Under the pieces are notes generated by a model. It was not told the DNA's origin and did no database searches. It saw only the letters and a list, made by a program, of their open reading frames with translations. The translations under genes and the position numbers were made by a program. Below are positions 27,814 to 37,028 of a stretch of DNA of 64,000 bases, piece by piece. The stretch is from Streptomyces tsukubensis (GTDB lineage: Bacteria > Actinomycetota > Actinomycetes > Streptomycetales > Streptomycetaceae): the NCBI RefSeq assembly GCF_009296025.1, contig NZ_CP045178.1, forward strand, positions 1,984,001-2,048,000. Direction: 5' to 3'. Positions within the stretch are counted from its first letter, which is position 1; each line of letters begins with the position of its first letter.

Positions 27814-28644
27814 TCACCATTCCAGGGCCCACGGCCTCCCCGTGGAGGCGAAGTGGCCGACGTTCACGCACTCGGTGGGGCCGATCCGCACCCGCCGGGC
27901 GAGCGGCTGGTGGACGTGGCCGAAGAGGGAGTAGCGCGGGCGGGTCTTCCTGATGGCCGCGAGCAGCGCGCGGCTGCCCCGTTCGAAGCGGCGGGCCACG
28001 GTGTCGTAGACCAGTTCGGGGATCTCCGGCGGGATGTGGGTGCAGAGGACGTCGACCTCGCCGAGGGCCTCGATCTTCGCCGCGTACTCCTCGTCGCTGA
28101 TCTCGAAGGGGGTACGCATGGGGGTGCGCAGCCCGCCGCCGACGAAGCCGAAGACGCGGCCCGCGATCTCCACCCGCTCCCCGTCGAGGACGGTGGTGCC
28201 GGGGCGGGCGAACTCGGGCCACAGGGTGGGCAGATCGACGTTGCCGTAGGTGGCGTAGGTGGGGGTGGGGAAGGCGGCGAACAGTTCCGTGTACTGCCCC
28301 CGCACGGCGCGTTCGACGGCCGGGCCCGGTGCCTCGCCCAGTTCCGCCCAGAGCGCGCGGCCGAACTCTCCGGCCTCGGCGAAGCGTCGCGCGGTGCGCA
28401 GTTCGACGAGGCGGTCGGCGTTCGCGGTGCCGAAGAGGTCGGGGAAGATGCCGTGCGAGTGGTCGGCGTAGTCGAGGAACATGACGAGGTCCCCGAGACA
28501 GATCAGGGCGTCGGCACCGTCCCCGGCCGTGGCCAGGTCCCGCACGTTGCCGTGCACATCGCTCACGACGTGGATCCGCGTGCGTCCTCCGGACGTTCGC
28601 GCCTCCGTCTCCCCTGGCTCTGCCCCTGCCGCGCCCGTATGCAT
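27814..28644 (-). CDS. metallophosphoesterase
   Basis: 276 residues from ATG 28644. The calcineurin-like metal centre is clear: VVSDVHGNVRDL (Asp, His), LICLGDLVMFLD (Asp), TYGNVDLP (Asn), LCTHIPP (His) and LFGHVHQP (His-x-His). Length and the YGNVD variant are those of small cytoplasmic phosphodiesterases/phosphatases of actinomycetes. It is divergent from the acyl-CoA ligase. Substrate unknown. Confidence 0.87.
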   Translation of the reverse strand: MHTGAAGAEPGETEARTSGGRTRIHVVSDVHGNVRDLATAGDGADALICLGDLVMFLDYADHSHGIFPDLFGTANADRLVELRTARRFAEAGEFGRALWAELGEAPGPAVERAVRGQYTELFAAFPTPTYATYGNVDLPTLWPEFARPGTTVLDGERVEIAGRVFGFVGGGLRTPMRTPFEISDEEYAAKIEALGEVDVLCTHIPPEIPELVYDTVARRFERGSRALLAAIRKTRPRYSLFGHVHQPLARRVRIGPTECVNVGHFASTGRPWALEW

Positions 28645-28963
28645 ACGGACCAGGGTATGCGGCTGCCCGAGGCCGGTGTAAGGGCCACCTGCGAGCGGCG
28701 CCCGCACCGGGGTGGAAGCGGGCAGACCCGGCCGGACCTGCGGTTACTTCTCAGTCATATGCCGTGTGGACTAGTCTGCGCGAAGCGCCGTAACACCGTG
28801 TGACGCACCGAACAACTTCGCGGGGCCCCCTATCGAAAAGCCTTTACCGATGGGTAACGTCCGGGCAGTCCAGCCGTGCTCACCCCACTGAGCACCGCCC
28901 GATCTTGGACCGCCGGTACGCCCCACACGTCACGGTGCCGGCGTCCTATGAGGAGCAGCAGTC
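28645..28963. other. divergent promoter region upstream of the acyl-CoA ligase gene
   Basis: 319 bases between the metallophosphoesterase and ligase genes. The plus-strand half is relatively AT-rich around 28740-28860 and should hold the fadD promoter, but no unambiguous -35/-10 pair stands out. A short perfect inverted repeat lies at 28844-28857. No small ORF is convincing. Confidence 0.4.
28844..28857 (+). promoter_or_regulatory. inverted repeat TTACC-N4-GGTAA upstream of fadD
   Basis: TTACCGATGGGTAA is a perfect 5-bp inverted repeat with a 4-base spacer, about 107 bases before the ligase start. It has the size of a TetR-family half-operator, a family that often regulates acyl-CoA ligases. 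Purely inferential. Confidence 0.3.
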
Positions 28964-30760
28964 TTGCGCGAGTTCAGCCTTCCGGCCCTGTACGAGGTCC
29001 CCGCGGACGGCAATCTGACCGACATCGTCCGCCGCAACGCCGTGCGCCATCCGGACGTCGCCGTACTCGGCCGCAAGGTGGACGGCGGCTGGCAGGACGT
29101 CACCGCCCGCGTCTTCCAGAACGAAGTGCGGGCGGCGGCCAAGGGGCTGATCGCCTCCGGTGTGCGGGCGGGTGACCGGGTGGCCCTGATGTCACGCACC
29201 CGCTACGAGTGGACCCTGCTCGACTTCGCCATCTGGAGCGCGGGCGCCGTGACGGTACCGGTCTACGAGACCAGCTCCGCCGAACAGGTCCAGTGGATTC
29301 TGGAGGACTCCGGCGCGGTGGCCTGCCTGGTGGAGACCGATACGCACGCGGCCGTACTCGACTCCCTGCGCGAGCGGCTGCCCGACCTCGCGCGGGTCTG
29401 GCAGATCGACAGGGACGGCGTCGCGGAGCTGGGCAGGGCGGGCGCGGACCTCTCCGACGAGGCCGTCGAGGAGCGCTCCTCGGTGGCGGGCGCGGACGAT
29501 CCCGCCACCCTCGTCTACACCTCGGGCACCACGGGCCGCCCCAAGGGCTGTGTGCTTACCCACCGTAGTTTCTTCGCGGAGTGCGGGAACGTGGTGGAAC
29601 GGCTCAAACCCCTCTTCCGTACGGGCGAGTGTTCTGTACTCCTCTTCCTCCCCGTCGCCCATGTCTTCGGGCGGCTGGTCGAGGTGGCGGCGCTGATGGC
29701 GCCGATCAAGCTGGGCCACGCCCCTGACGTGAAGAACCTGACGGACGAGCTGGCCTCGTTCCGTCCGACGCTCATCCTCGGCGTGCCCCGGGTCTTCGAG
29801 AAGGTCTACAACGCGGCGCGCGCCAAGGCCCGGGCCGACGGCAAGGGCAGGATCTTCGACCGGGCCGCGGACACCGCCATCGCCTACAGCCGGGCGCTCG
29901 ACACACCGGCGGGCCCCTCGCTCGGTTTGCGGATCCGCCACCGGGTCCTCGACAAGCTGGTCTACGGCAAGCTGCGCGCGGTACTCGGCGGGCGGGGGGA
30001 GTACGCGATCTCCGGCGGGGCTCCCCTGGGGGAGCGGCTGGGCCACTTCTTCCGAGGGATCGGTTTCACCGTGCTGGAGGGGTACGGCCTCACGGAGTCC
30101 TGCGCGGCGACCGCCTTCAACCCCTGGGACCGGCAGAAGATCGGCACCGTCGGCCAGCCGCTGCCCGGTTCCGTGGTGCGGATCGCGGACGACGGCGAGG
30201 TGCTGCTGCACGGCGAGCACCTCTTCGCGCGGTACTGGAACAACGAGGCCGCGACCGCTGAGGCGCTGGCGGACGCCTGGTTCCACACCGGTGACATAGG
30301 GACGCTCGACGAGGACGGCTATCTCGCGATCACCGGCCGCAAGAAGGAGATCATCGTCACCGCGGGCGGCAAGAACGTGGCGCCCGCGGTCATGGAGGAC
30401 CGTGTCCGCGCGCACGCGCTGGTCGCGGAGTGCATGGTGGTCGGCGACGGCAGGCCGTTCGTGGGCGCGCTGATCACCCTCGACGGCGAGTTCCTCGGCC
30501 GCTGGGCGGAGGAACACGGCAAACCCGCCGACGCCACCCCGGCGTCGCTGCGCGAGGATCCCGAGCTGCTCGCGGAGATCCAGCGGGCGGTGGACGACGG
30601 CAACGCGGCGGTCTCCAAGGCCGAGTCGGTACGTAAGTTCCGGGTGCTCGCCGCGGAGTTCACCGAGGATTCCGGGCACCTCACCCCGTCGCTGAAGCTC
30701 AAGCGCAATGTGGTGGCGAAGGATTACGCGGGCGATATCGAGGCCCTCTACCACGGCTGA
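28964..30760 (+). CDS. long-chain acyl-CoA/AMP-dependent synthetase (FadD15-like)
   Basis: 598 residues starting at TTG 28964 with GAGGAG upstream. ANL superfamily motifs in order: LVYTSGTTGRPKGCVLTH (P-loop), FLPVAHVFGRLVEV, EGYGLTESCAATAFN (A5), WFHTGDIGTLDEDGYLAITGRKKEIIVTAGGKNVAP (A7/A8) and the C-terminal LTPSLKLKRN with the catalytic lysine region. It activates a fatty acid to acyl-AMP and then acyl-CoA at the membrane face. The family is that of mycobacterial FadD15 (Rv2187), which also neighbours the PimB' gene; here too the GT4 gene follows convergently. The TTG start may limit expression. Confidence 0.93.
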   Translation: MREFSLPALYEVPADGNLTDIVRRNAVRHPDVAVLGRKVDGGWQDVTARVFQNEVRAAAKGLIASGVRAGDRVALMSRTRYEWTLLDFAIWSAGAVTVPVYETSSAEQVQWILEDSGAVACLVETDTHAAVLDSLRERLPDLARVWQIDRDGVAELGRAGADLSDEAVEERSSVAGADDPATLVYTSGTTGRPKGCVLTHRSFFAECGNVVERLKPLFRTGECSVLLFLPVAHVFGRLVEVAALMAPIKLGHAPDVKNLTDELASFRPTLILGVPRVFEKVYNAARAKARADGKGRIFDRAADTAIAYSRALDTPAGPSLGLRIRHRVLDKLVYGKLRAVLGGRGEYAISGGAPLGERLGHFFRGIGFTVLEGYGLTESCAATAFNPWDRQKIGTVGQPLPGSVVRIADDGEVLLHGEHLFARYWNNEAATAEALADAWFHTGDIGTLDEDGYLAITGRKKEIIVTAGGKNVAPAVMEDRVRAHALVAECMVVGDGRPFVGALITLDGEFLGRWAEEHGKPADATPASLREDPELLAEIQRAVDDGNAAVSKAESVRKFRVLAAEFTEDSGHLTPSLKLKRNVVAKDYAGDIEALYHG

Positions 30761-30801
30761 CCGGTGCGCGACATGAACAGGCCGCGCGACGCGAAGCCTC
30801 G

Positions 30802-30830
30802 GGTCCGCGGGGGGCGTCGCCCCGCGGACC
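30802..30830. terminator. bidirectional hairpin between fadD and the GT4 gene
   Basis: GGTCCGCGGGG (30802-30812) pairs perfectly with CCCCGCGGACC (30820-30830), loop 7 bases, six bases from the convergent glycosyltransferase stop. Confidence 0.65.
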
Positions 30831-30835
30831 GCCAC

Positions 30836-31978
30836 TCAGAGCAGCTCCCGCAACTTCCCCGCCAGCAGGTCCCAGCGCCACTTCTCCTCGACCCAGGCCC
30901 TGCCCCGCTCCCCCATGCGGCGGCGCAGCTCCGCGTCGCCGAGCAGGGTGACGATCCGGTCGGCCGCCTCCTCCGAACTGCCGCCGCGCACCACCCAGCC
31001 GGTCTCGCCGTCGAGTACGGCGTCGGGTGCGCCTCCGGAGTCGCCCGCCACCACGGGCAGCCCCGTCGCGGAGGCCTCCAGATAGACGATGCCGAGCCCT
31101 TCGACGTCCAGGCCGCCGCGCCGGGTGCGGCACGGCATCGCGAAGACGTCACCCGCGCCGTAGTGGGCGGGCAGCAGCGCCCAGGGCACGGCGCCGGTGA
31201 ACCGTACGGAATCGGCCACTCCCGTACGGTCCGCCAGTCTCCGCAGCTCCTTCTCGTACGGGCCGCCGCCGACGATCAGCAGCACGGTGTCGGGCCGGGC
31301 GGCCAGGATCCGTTTCATGGCGAGGATCAACGTGTCCTGGCCCTTGCGGGGCACGAGCCGCGAGACACAGACCACCACGGGCCGGTCGGTGAGACCGAGC
31401 CCCGCCCGGATCTCCGCGCCCCCGGAGGCCGGGTGGAAGGTCTTCTCGTCCACACCGGGCGGGAGTTGGACCATGCGGGCGGCGGCCTCCGGGCTGAAGG
31501 CCCCCGCGATACGGGATCGGGTGTACTCGCCGAGATAGGTGACGGTGTCCGTCGACTCGCCGATCCTGCGCAGCAGCTGACGGGCGGCGGGGAGCTGCGC
31601 CCAGCCTGCCTCGTGGCCGTGGGTGGTGGCGACCAGCCGCCGCGCGCCCGCCTCGCGCAGCGCCGGGGCCATCAGGCCGAGGGGCGCCGCCGCCCCGAAC
31701 CACACCGACGTACAGCCGTGTTCCCGCAGCAGCCGTACGGCCCGCCGGGTGACGCGCGGAGTGGGCAGCAGCATGGTGGTGCGGTCGCGTACGACGGTGA
31801 AGGGCTGTTCGGCGTCGAAGGCGGCGGTGGCGTCGGCGCCCTCCTGGCCGCGCTTCCAGGTGGAGGCGTAGACGACCAGTTGTTCCGGGTCGAGGCGGAG
31901 CGCCATGTTGTGCAGGAACGCCTGGATGCCGCCCGGCCTCGGCGGAAAGTCGTTGGTCACGATCAGGGTCTTGTGCAT
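30836..31978 (-). CDS. GT4 glycosyltransferase, PimB'-like
   Basis: 380 residues of GT-B fold. The N-terminus LIVTNDFPPRPGGIQAFLHNMALRL and the sugar-nucleotide site VCVSRLVPRKGQD and PCRTRRGGLDVEGLGIVYLEASATGLPVV (EX7E motif) are those of actinobacterial alpha-mannosyltransferases acting on phosphatidyl-myo-inositol mannosides, family of M. tuberculosis PimB' (Rv2188c) and corynebacterial MgtB/PimB. GDP-mannose as donor is therefore likely. A GT87 mannosyltransferase-like gene diverges from it 100 bases away and a FadD15-like gene converges, reproducing the mycobacterial neighbourhood. The acceptor in Streptomyces is inferred. Confidence 0.88.
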   Translation of the reverse strand: MHKTLIVTNDFPPRPGGIQAFLHNMALRLDPEQLVVYASTWKRGQEGADATAAFDAEQPFTVVRDRTTMLLPTPRVTRRAVRLLREHGCTSVWFGAAAPLGLMAPALREAGARRLVATTHGHEAGWAQLPAARQLLRRIGESTDTVTYLGEYTRSRIAGAFSPEAAARMVQLPPGVDEKTFHPASGGAEIRAGLGLTDRPVVVCVSRLVPRKGQDTLILAMKRILAARPDTVLLIVGGGPYEKELRRLADRTGVADSVRFTGAVPWALLPAHYGAGDVFAMPCRTRRGGLDVEGLGIVYLEASATGLPVVAGDSGGAPDAVLDGETGWVVRGGSSEEAADRIVTLLGDAELRRRMGERGRAWVEEKWRWDLLAGKLRELL

Positions 31979-32081
31979 CGTCGCAGACAGTACCGAACCC
32001 GGTCACCGGGCCGGTCCCCGCACGGCTCGGGCGGCGTGCCCGGCCGCGCCTCATGGCCTTCGTACACAAGTTCTGGGCATC

Positions 32082-33422
32082 ATGACTGATTCAGTGGCAA
32101 GACCGAAGGGTAGAGCGCGGCACTCCGGCCGCGTACGGCGAACGGACGAGGTGGGCATGGCGGGCAGGGCGGCGGGGCCGTCGGTGGTACGGACCCTGGC
32201 GGTGTGGGCCCTGACAAGGGCGGTGCTCATGCTCTGCGTCCTCAAAGTACTCACCGTGCCGGGTCCCGATGTGACCAGCGATGTGTCAGTGATCTACCGG
32301 AACTGGTTCGACATCCTGCGCACAGGAACGTTCCCCCTCGGTGATGTCACCTGGCAGTACCCGCCGGGCGCGGCCCTGCCGATACTCTCCCCCGGGCTGC
32401 TGCCTTCCGTCGGATACGCGGAGGCGTTCTTCGCCCTCGTCCTGATCTGCGACGCCCTGGTGATGGCGGCGCTCCTGTACGCGGCGCACGGTCGCGGCAG
32501 ACGCTCCGCCGGTGTCTGGGTGTGGGTGGTGGGCGTACCGCTGCTGGGCCCGACCGTCTACGCCCGCTACGACGTGATGGTGACCGCCGTGGCCGTGGCC
32601 GCGCTCCTCGCGGGCTCCAGGCACCCCCGGGTCATGGGCGCGCTGACGGCCTTCGGCGCGATGCTGAAGGTGTGGCCGGTCCTGCTGCTGATCGGTACGG
32701 CGCGGCGGGAGGCGACCAGGCGTTCCTGGGGCACGGCCGTGCTGGTGGCGCTGGGGCTGCTCGGGGTGTTCGCCCTCTCCATGCCGGGATCGCTGTCCTT
32801 CCTGACCTTCCAGCGCGAGCGCGGCACCGAGGTGGAGTCGCTCGGCTCACTCGTCTTCCATGTGGCGCGCCGCTTCGGCTGGCAGGGGACGGTGCAGTTC
32901 CACTACGGCTCCGTGGAGTTCGTCGGGCCCTACGTGCCGCTGGTGAGCACCCTCGCCCAGCTCCTCTCCGTGGTGGCGCTCGGCTGGCTGGTGGTCTGGC
33001 GGCTGCGGGCCCGCGTCTGGACGCCGAGCACACTGGCGGACGCGGGCTTCACCGCGGTCCTGCTGTTCACGGCGACCAGCAGGGTGATCAGCCCGCAGTA
33101 CATGGTGTGGCTGGTGGGGTGCGCGGCGGTCTGTCTGCTCTTCCGCTCCAGCCGGATGGGGCCGCCGGCCTGTCTGATACTGGCCGCGACGGCGGTGACG
33201 CTGCTGGAGTTCCCGATCTGGTTCGGCCATGTGGTGGGCAGCGACGACCTGGGCATCACCCTGCTCTTCGTACGCAACGGACTGCTGGTCACCGCTGCCG
33301 TGATCGCCTGCCTCCGGCTGTGGCGTCAGACGGTGACCGAACCCGCCGCGTCGGAGGCCTCCGACGCGGTGGCACCCGCGCGGGGAGCGGCCGAGGGCAG
33401 AGACGATCTCGTCGAGACGTGA
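32082..33422 (+). CDS. GT87-family polyprenol-phosphate mannosyltransferase-like membrane protein
   Basis: 446 residues with about ten membrane helices. The first periplasmic loop carries the GT-C-like acidic site region DVTSDVSVIYRNWFDILRTGTFPLGDVTWQYPPGA. The YARYDVMVT and LKVWPVLLL segments are typical of GT87 enzymes such as Rv2181, which adds alpha-1,2-mannose to lipoglycans using polyprenyl-phosphate-mannose on the outer face of the membrane. The ATG at 32082 is preferred over a long upstream open frame. It is divergent from the PimB'-like gene, supporting a shared lipoglycan pathway. Confidence 0.82.
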   Translation: MTDSVARPKGRARHSGRVRRTDEVGMAGRAAGPSVVRTLAVWALTRAVLMLCVLKVLTVPGPDVTSDVSVIYRNWFDILRTGTFPLGDVTWQYPPGAALPILSPGLLPSVGYAEAFFALVLICDALVMAALLYAAHGRGRRSAGVWVWVVGVPLLGPTVYARYDVMVTAVAVAALLAGSRHPRVMGALTAFGAMLKVWPVLLLIGTARREATRRSWGTAVLVALGLLGVFALSMPGSLSFLTFQRERGTEVESLGSLVFHVARRFGWQGTVQFHYGSVEFVGPYVPLVSTLAQLLSVVALGWLVVWRLRARVWTPSTLADAGFTAVLLFTATSRVISPQYMVWLVGCAAVCLLFRSSRMGPPACLILAATAVTLLEFPIWFGHVVGSDDLGITLLFVRNGLLVTAAVIACLRLWRQTVTEPAASEASDAVAPARGAAEGRDDLVET

Positions 33423-33458
33423 GGCGGACGGTGACGCGTCCCGCCTCCGGGCCCGGGG

Positions 33459-34682
33459 TCAACTCCCCAGCTGCTCCCGCACGTAGTCCCGCCACTGCGC
33501 GGTGAACTCCTCCGTGCCGGTGCCGAGTACGTCACGCAGCGCGGCCTCGACGGCGCCGGTTCTTTCCTCGTGCGCGCCGACCGCCGCGTAGAAGTCCCGC
33601 AGCTTCGCCTCGCCCCACTGTTCCGCGATCATCCGGCAGGCCAGCCAGCCGCCCTCGTACGCCTGGGCCAGTCTGTCGGCGTCCGAGGCGAAACCGAACT
33701 CCTTGTCGTCGGGGAGGGCGGCGGGCAGCCGCCCCGACCGGACCGCCGTGTGGAGTTCGGGGGCGGCCTGCGCCGCGGTGCGCCCCGTCCCCCGGTAGCC
33801 CGACCAGTCGGCGAACCCCTCGGAGAGCCACAGCGGTGTCGCGGCGGAGGTCTGCGCGCGGGTGGCGACGTGGGTGGCCTCGTGGGTGAGGACGACCTGT
33901 TTACCCAGGTCACCGAGGACGCCGTACGCCTCGGGGTTGACCACGATCCGGTCGGCCGGGGTCTTGGCTGTCCCGCCGACCTCGCCCGTGGTGACCGCGG
34001 CGATCCCCCGGTAGTCCGACGCGGGCGCGCCGAGCAGCGAGGCCATCCCCTGGAGCGAGGCGGGCACGAGGACGACCAGGCGGCGGGGCCACGGACGGTC
34101 CCAGGCGCGGTGCACGGCGGCGACGGCCCGGTCGGCGAGGCGCGCGTACTCGCGCAGGGCGTCGGCGTCGCGCCCCACCCCCAGGACGATGGCGTCCGCG
34201 CCCTTGGTGACCCGGACGTCGCCCTGCTCCCAGAGCTGGCCGGGCGCCTTCGCCGCGGGCCGCTCCCCGGTGACGTACCACCGGCCCGCGCGCCGGTCGA
34301 GGGTGACGGTGCGCGCGGCGGAGACCGGGGCGGTGTCGTATCCGTCGAGCCGGTAGCGGAGTTCGACGGCGGCGGTGCCCCGCTCCTTCCCCGACCGGTC
34401 GAAGCCGGTGAGGCGGTACTCCCACGAAGTCAGCGGCACCGCGTCGAGGTTCTCGAAGGTCCTGCGCTCGCGCCGGATCGCGGCCTTGTCGTCGGGGTCG
34501 ACGGTGGCGAGGTAGTCCTCCTCGTCCGCGCCGGTCACGGCCTGCGCGCGCCGGTCGAGCAGGCGCCGTACCGCCGCGTCCTCGGCCGGCCTGCCCGCGC
34601 CGGAGAGCGCGGGCCCGCCGCAGCCGGCCACCAGGGCGCAGCACAGCACCGTTCCCGTCCACCCTCGCGCGCGCCCTGCCAC
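33459..34682 (-). CDS. lipoprotein with gluzincin metallopeptidase domain (peptidase MA-like)
   Basis: 407 residues. The N-terminus has a lipoprotein signal (LCCALVAGC, Cys21), so it is membrane-anchored outside the cell. After an NTF2-like or beta-rich region (to about 160) comes the metallopeptidase part with VVLTHEATHVATR (HExxH zinc site) and LWLSEGFADWSGY (third ligand Glu), the gluzincin pattern. The C-terminal helices end EFTAQWRDYVREQL. Both zinc motifs are complete, so an active protease is likely; substrates unknown. It is followed downstream by two NlpC/P60 hydrolases upstream on the same strand, an envelope-remodelling neighbourhood. Confidence 0.85.
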   Translation of the reverse strand: MAGRARGWTGTVLCCALVAGCGGPALSGAGRPAEDAAVRRLLDRRAQAVTGADEEDYLATVDPDDKAAIRRERRTFENLDAVPLTSWEYRLTGFDRSGKERGTAAVELRYRLDGYDTAPVSAARTVTLDRRAGRWYVTGERPAAKAPGQLWEQGDVRVTKGADAIVLGVGRDADALREYARLADRAVAAVHRAWDRPWPRRLVVLVPASLQGMASLLGAPASDYRGIAAVTTGEVGGTAKTPADRIVVNPEAYGVLGDLGKQVVLTHEATHVATRAQTSAATPLWLSEGFADWSGYRGTGRTAAQAAPELHTAVRSGRLPAALPDDKEFGFASDADRLAQAYEGGWLACRMIAEQWGEAKLRDFYAAVGAHEERTGAVEAALRDVLGTGTEEFTAQWRDYVREQLGS

Positions 34683-34734
34683 ACGGTCGAGAATACGGGG
34701 GCGGGTCCGCCGACGCCTCGGAGGCCGTCAGGTG

Positions 34735-35763
34735 TCAGGGGCGGGTGATGGAGGAGATGGGCATCATCCCGACCGGGTCGTAGCGCACCTGGGCGCCCGG
34801 GTACGGGGCGTGGATGACCTGCCCGCCCCCCGCGTACATGCCGATGTGGCTGGCGTCGTCCCGGTAGGCGACGAGGTCCCCAGGGCGGGCCTGCGAGAGC
34901 GGCACCGAGTGGCCTGCCGACGCCTGGGCCTGCGAGGTGCGCGGCAGCGAGACCCCCGCCCTGGACCAGGCCCACTGGGTGAGCCCGGAACAGTCGAACC
35001 GCGAGGGGCCGTTGGCGCCCCACACGTACGGGGAGCCGATGGCCTGCCGGGCGGCGGCCAGCGCGGAGGACGCGCGGCCCGAGGGGGCGGCGGAGCCCGC
35101 GAGGTCGTGCCGTCCCGCCTCGTCGGAGCGCGAGGAACGGCCGTGGTCGTCGCGTTCCTTCTCGGGCAGCGAGTTCAGCAGCCGCCTGGCGGCGCTGAGT
35201 CTGTGCTCGACGGAACGCTTGTGGCGGGCGACCTCCGTGCGGCTCTTGTCCAGCTCGGCGAGCATACGAGTGGCCTCCGCGCGGTCCTGGGACAGGCCGC
35301 GTTGCGCCTTGATGAGCCCGGAGAGTTCACTGGCGTGATGGTTGTTGACCCGGCCGAGGGCCGCGGCCCTGTCGAGGAAGCTGTCGGGGTCGGAGGAGAG
35401 CAGCAGGGCGAGGGAGGGGTCGACGCCGCCCGACCGGTACTGGGCTCCCGCGAGCGCCCCGATCGCCCCGCGCATGGTGTTGATGCGCTCCTGGGACTTG
35501 GCGACGGCGTCCTTGACGTGGCCGACCTGTTCGCGCAGCTTGTCGGCGCGCTCGTCGGCCTTGTTGAACGCCTCTGTGGCCTTCTCGGCCTGCTCGAAGA
35601 GCCGGTCCACCTGGGCCCGGGTGCCCGCTCTGGTGTCGTGCGGCTCCGCGGTGGCCGGTGTCGCGGTGAGGGCCGCCGCCGCGGTGGCCGCGGCGGCGCC
35701 GAGAACAGTGGCGCGTGTGCTCCGGTCACAACCGGACGGTGCAAGGCGGCGATGGGACCCCAC
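34735..35763 (-). CDS. secreted NlpC/P60 peptidoglycan endopeptidase (first copy)
   Basis: 342 residues from GTG 35763. A signal peptide (ATVLGAAAATAAAALTATPATAEP) is followed by a long coiled coil (about 60-220) with AQYRSGGVDPSLALLLSSDPDSFLD. The C-terminal C40 peptidase domain has SPYVWGANGPSRFDCSGL (catalytic Cys), SHIGMYAGGG (His) and VIHAP. This is the RipA/CwlO-like architecture in which the coiled coil regulates a D,L-endopeptidase. A paralogue with the same layout lies 220 bases upstream on the same strand. Starts further upstream remain possible because the signal region is preceded by open frame. Confidence 0.9.
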   Translation of the reverse strand: MGSHRRLAPSGCDRSTRATVLGAAAATAAAALTATPATAEPHDTRAGTRAQVDRLFEQAEKATEAFNKADERADKLREQVGHVKDAVAKSQERINTMRGAIGALAGAQYRSGGVDPSLALLLSSDPDSFLDRAAALGRVNNHHASELSGLIKAQRGLSQDRAEATRMLAELDKSRTEVARHKRSVEHRLSAARRLLNSLPEKERDDHGRSSRSDEAGRHDLAGSAAPSGRASSALAAARQAIGSPYVWGANGPSRFDCSGLTQWAWSRAGVSLPRTSQAQASAGHSVPLSQARPGDLVAYRDDASHIGMYAGGGQVIHAPYPGAQVRYDPVGMMPISSITRP

Positions 35764-35984
35764 GGGCGGCCGTTTCCCTTCCACTGACGGACCCCGACGG
35801 TTCCCGGGGATGCGCGCCGACAGTAGCGTCACGACTACACGCTGACCAAAGACCTCTTTCGCGTACACACGGTGACGCCCCGCCTCAGACGCAGGTCATC
35901 AGCGGGGCGTGGGGTCAGCGTGCGGCGCGGCGATTCCCTCGAACGGGCGGTGTCGCCGCGCGCGCCGACGTCTTCGGCGGTGCG

Positions 35985-37028
35985 TCAGATGCGCACGCCG
36001 AACTGGAAGGGCATGTTGCCGATCGCTTCGTAGCGGACGACGGTTCCGGTGCGCGGGGCGTGCAGTACCTGGCCGTTGCCCGCGTAGAAACCGACGTGGT
36101 GCTGGTCGCCGTAGAAGATGACCAGGTCACCGACCTGGAGCTGGCTCTGCGACGAGATGCGCGTACCGGCGTTGGCCTGCGCCTGCGAGGTGCGCGGGAT
36201 GGTGACGCCGGCCTGCGAGAAGGCCCAGGAGGTGAGGCCGGAGCAGTCGAAGGAGCTGGGGCCCGTGGCGCCGTAGACGTACGGCTTGCCGATCTGGCTC
36301 TGCGCGGCGGCGTAGGCCGAACCGGCGCGCCCGGAGGCGGGCTTGCCCGAGCCGGTGTCGGCGGCGCCCTTGAGTGCCTCGCGGGAGCTGTCGCGGCTGG
36401 CGCGCTTCTCCTCCTTCGCCATGGCCGCCTTCTCCGCGGCGGTCAGGCTGTTGAGCAGCTTCTGCGCCTCGGCGAGCTTGCCCTGGACTTCCTTCTTCTT
36501 GCTGCCCAGCTCCTTGCGGGTGGAGGCGAGGTCGCCGAGCTTGTCGGAGGCTTCCTTGCGCTGCTGGGCGAGGGTGCGCTGCTTCGCCTGCATCTTCTTC
36601 AGCGCGTCGGCCTGCTGGTCGCTGAGCTGCGAGAGAGCGGAGGCCTTGTCGAGGTAGCTGTCCGGGTCGGACGAGAGGAAGAGCTGGACGGACGGGTCCA
36701 CGCCACCGGAGCGGTACTGGGCGCTGGCGAGCGAACCGAGCGCGTCCCGCTGGTCGTTCAGCTCGTCCTGGCCGCGAGCGACCTTGTCCTGCAGATTGTC
36801 GATCTGGTCCTCAAGCTTGCCCTGCTTCTCCTTGGCCCCGTTGTACTTCTCCGTGGCCTTCTCGGCGTCCTCGTAGAGCTTGTCGACCTTGGCCTTGACC
36901 TCGGTCTTGCTGGGCTTGGGGTCCGCGTGTGCGGCCTGGGACGTGAGAGCCACTGCAGCGGCGGCGGTCGCGGTGAGCACGGTCACGCGGGTGCGGCTCG
37001 GCTGCTTGGGTCGACGGTGGGACGCCAC
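35985..37028 (-). CDS. secreted NlpC/P60 peptidoglycan endopeptidase (second copy)
   Basis: 347 residues from GTG 37028 with AAGGAG nine bases before it. Layout equals the downstream paralogue: Tat/Sec-like signal (HRRPKQPSRTRVTVLTATAAAAVALTSQAAHA), coiled coil with AQYRSGGVDPSVQLFLSSDPDSYLD, and a C40 domain with KPYVYGATGPSSFDCSGLTSWAF, HHVGFYAGNG and VLHAP. The coiled coil is Lys/Glu-rich and about 170 residues long. The two genes probably arose by duplication and may be co-transcribed from the promoter at 37134-37163. Confidence 0.92.
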   Translation of the reverse strand: MASHRRPKQPSRTRVTVLTATAAAAVALTSQAAHADPKPSKTEVKAKVDKLYEDAEKATEKYNGAKEKQGKLEDQIDNLQDKVARGQDELNDQRDALGSLASAQYRSGGVDPSVQLFLSSDPDSYLDKASALSQLSDQQADALKKMQAKQRTLAQQRKEASDKLGDLASTRKELGSKKKEVQGKLAEAQKLLNSLTAAEKAAMAKEEKRASRDSSREALKGAADTGSGKPASGRAGSAYAAAQSQIGKPYVYGATGPSSFDCSGLTSWAFSQAGVTIPRTSQAQANAGTRISSQSQLQVGDLVIFYGDQHHVGFYAGNGQVLHAPRTGTVVRYEAIGNMPFQFGVRI

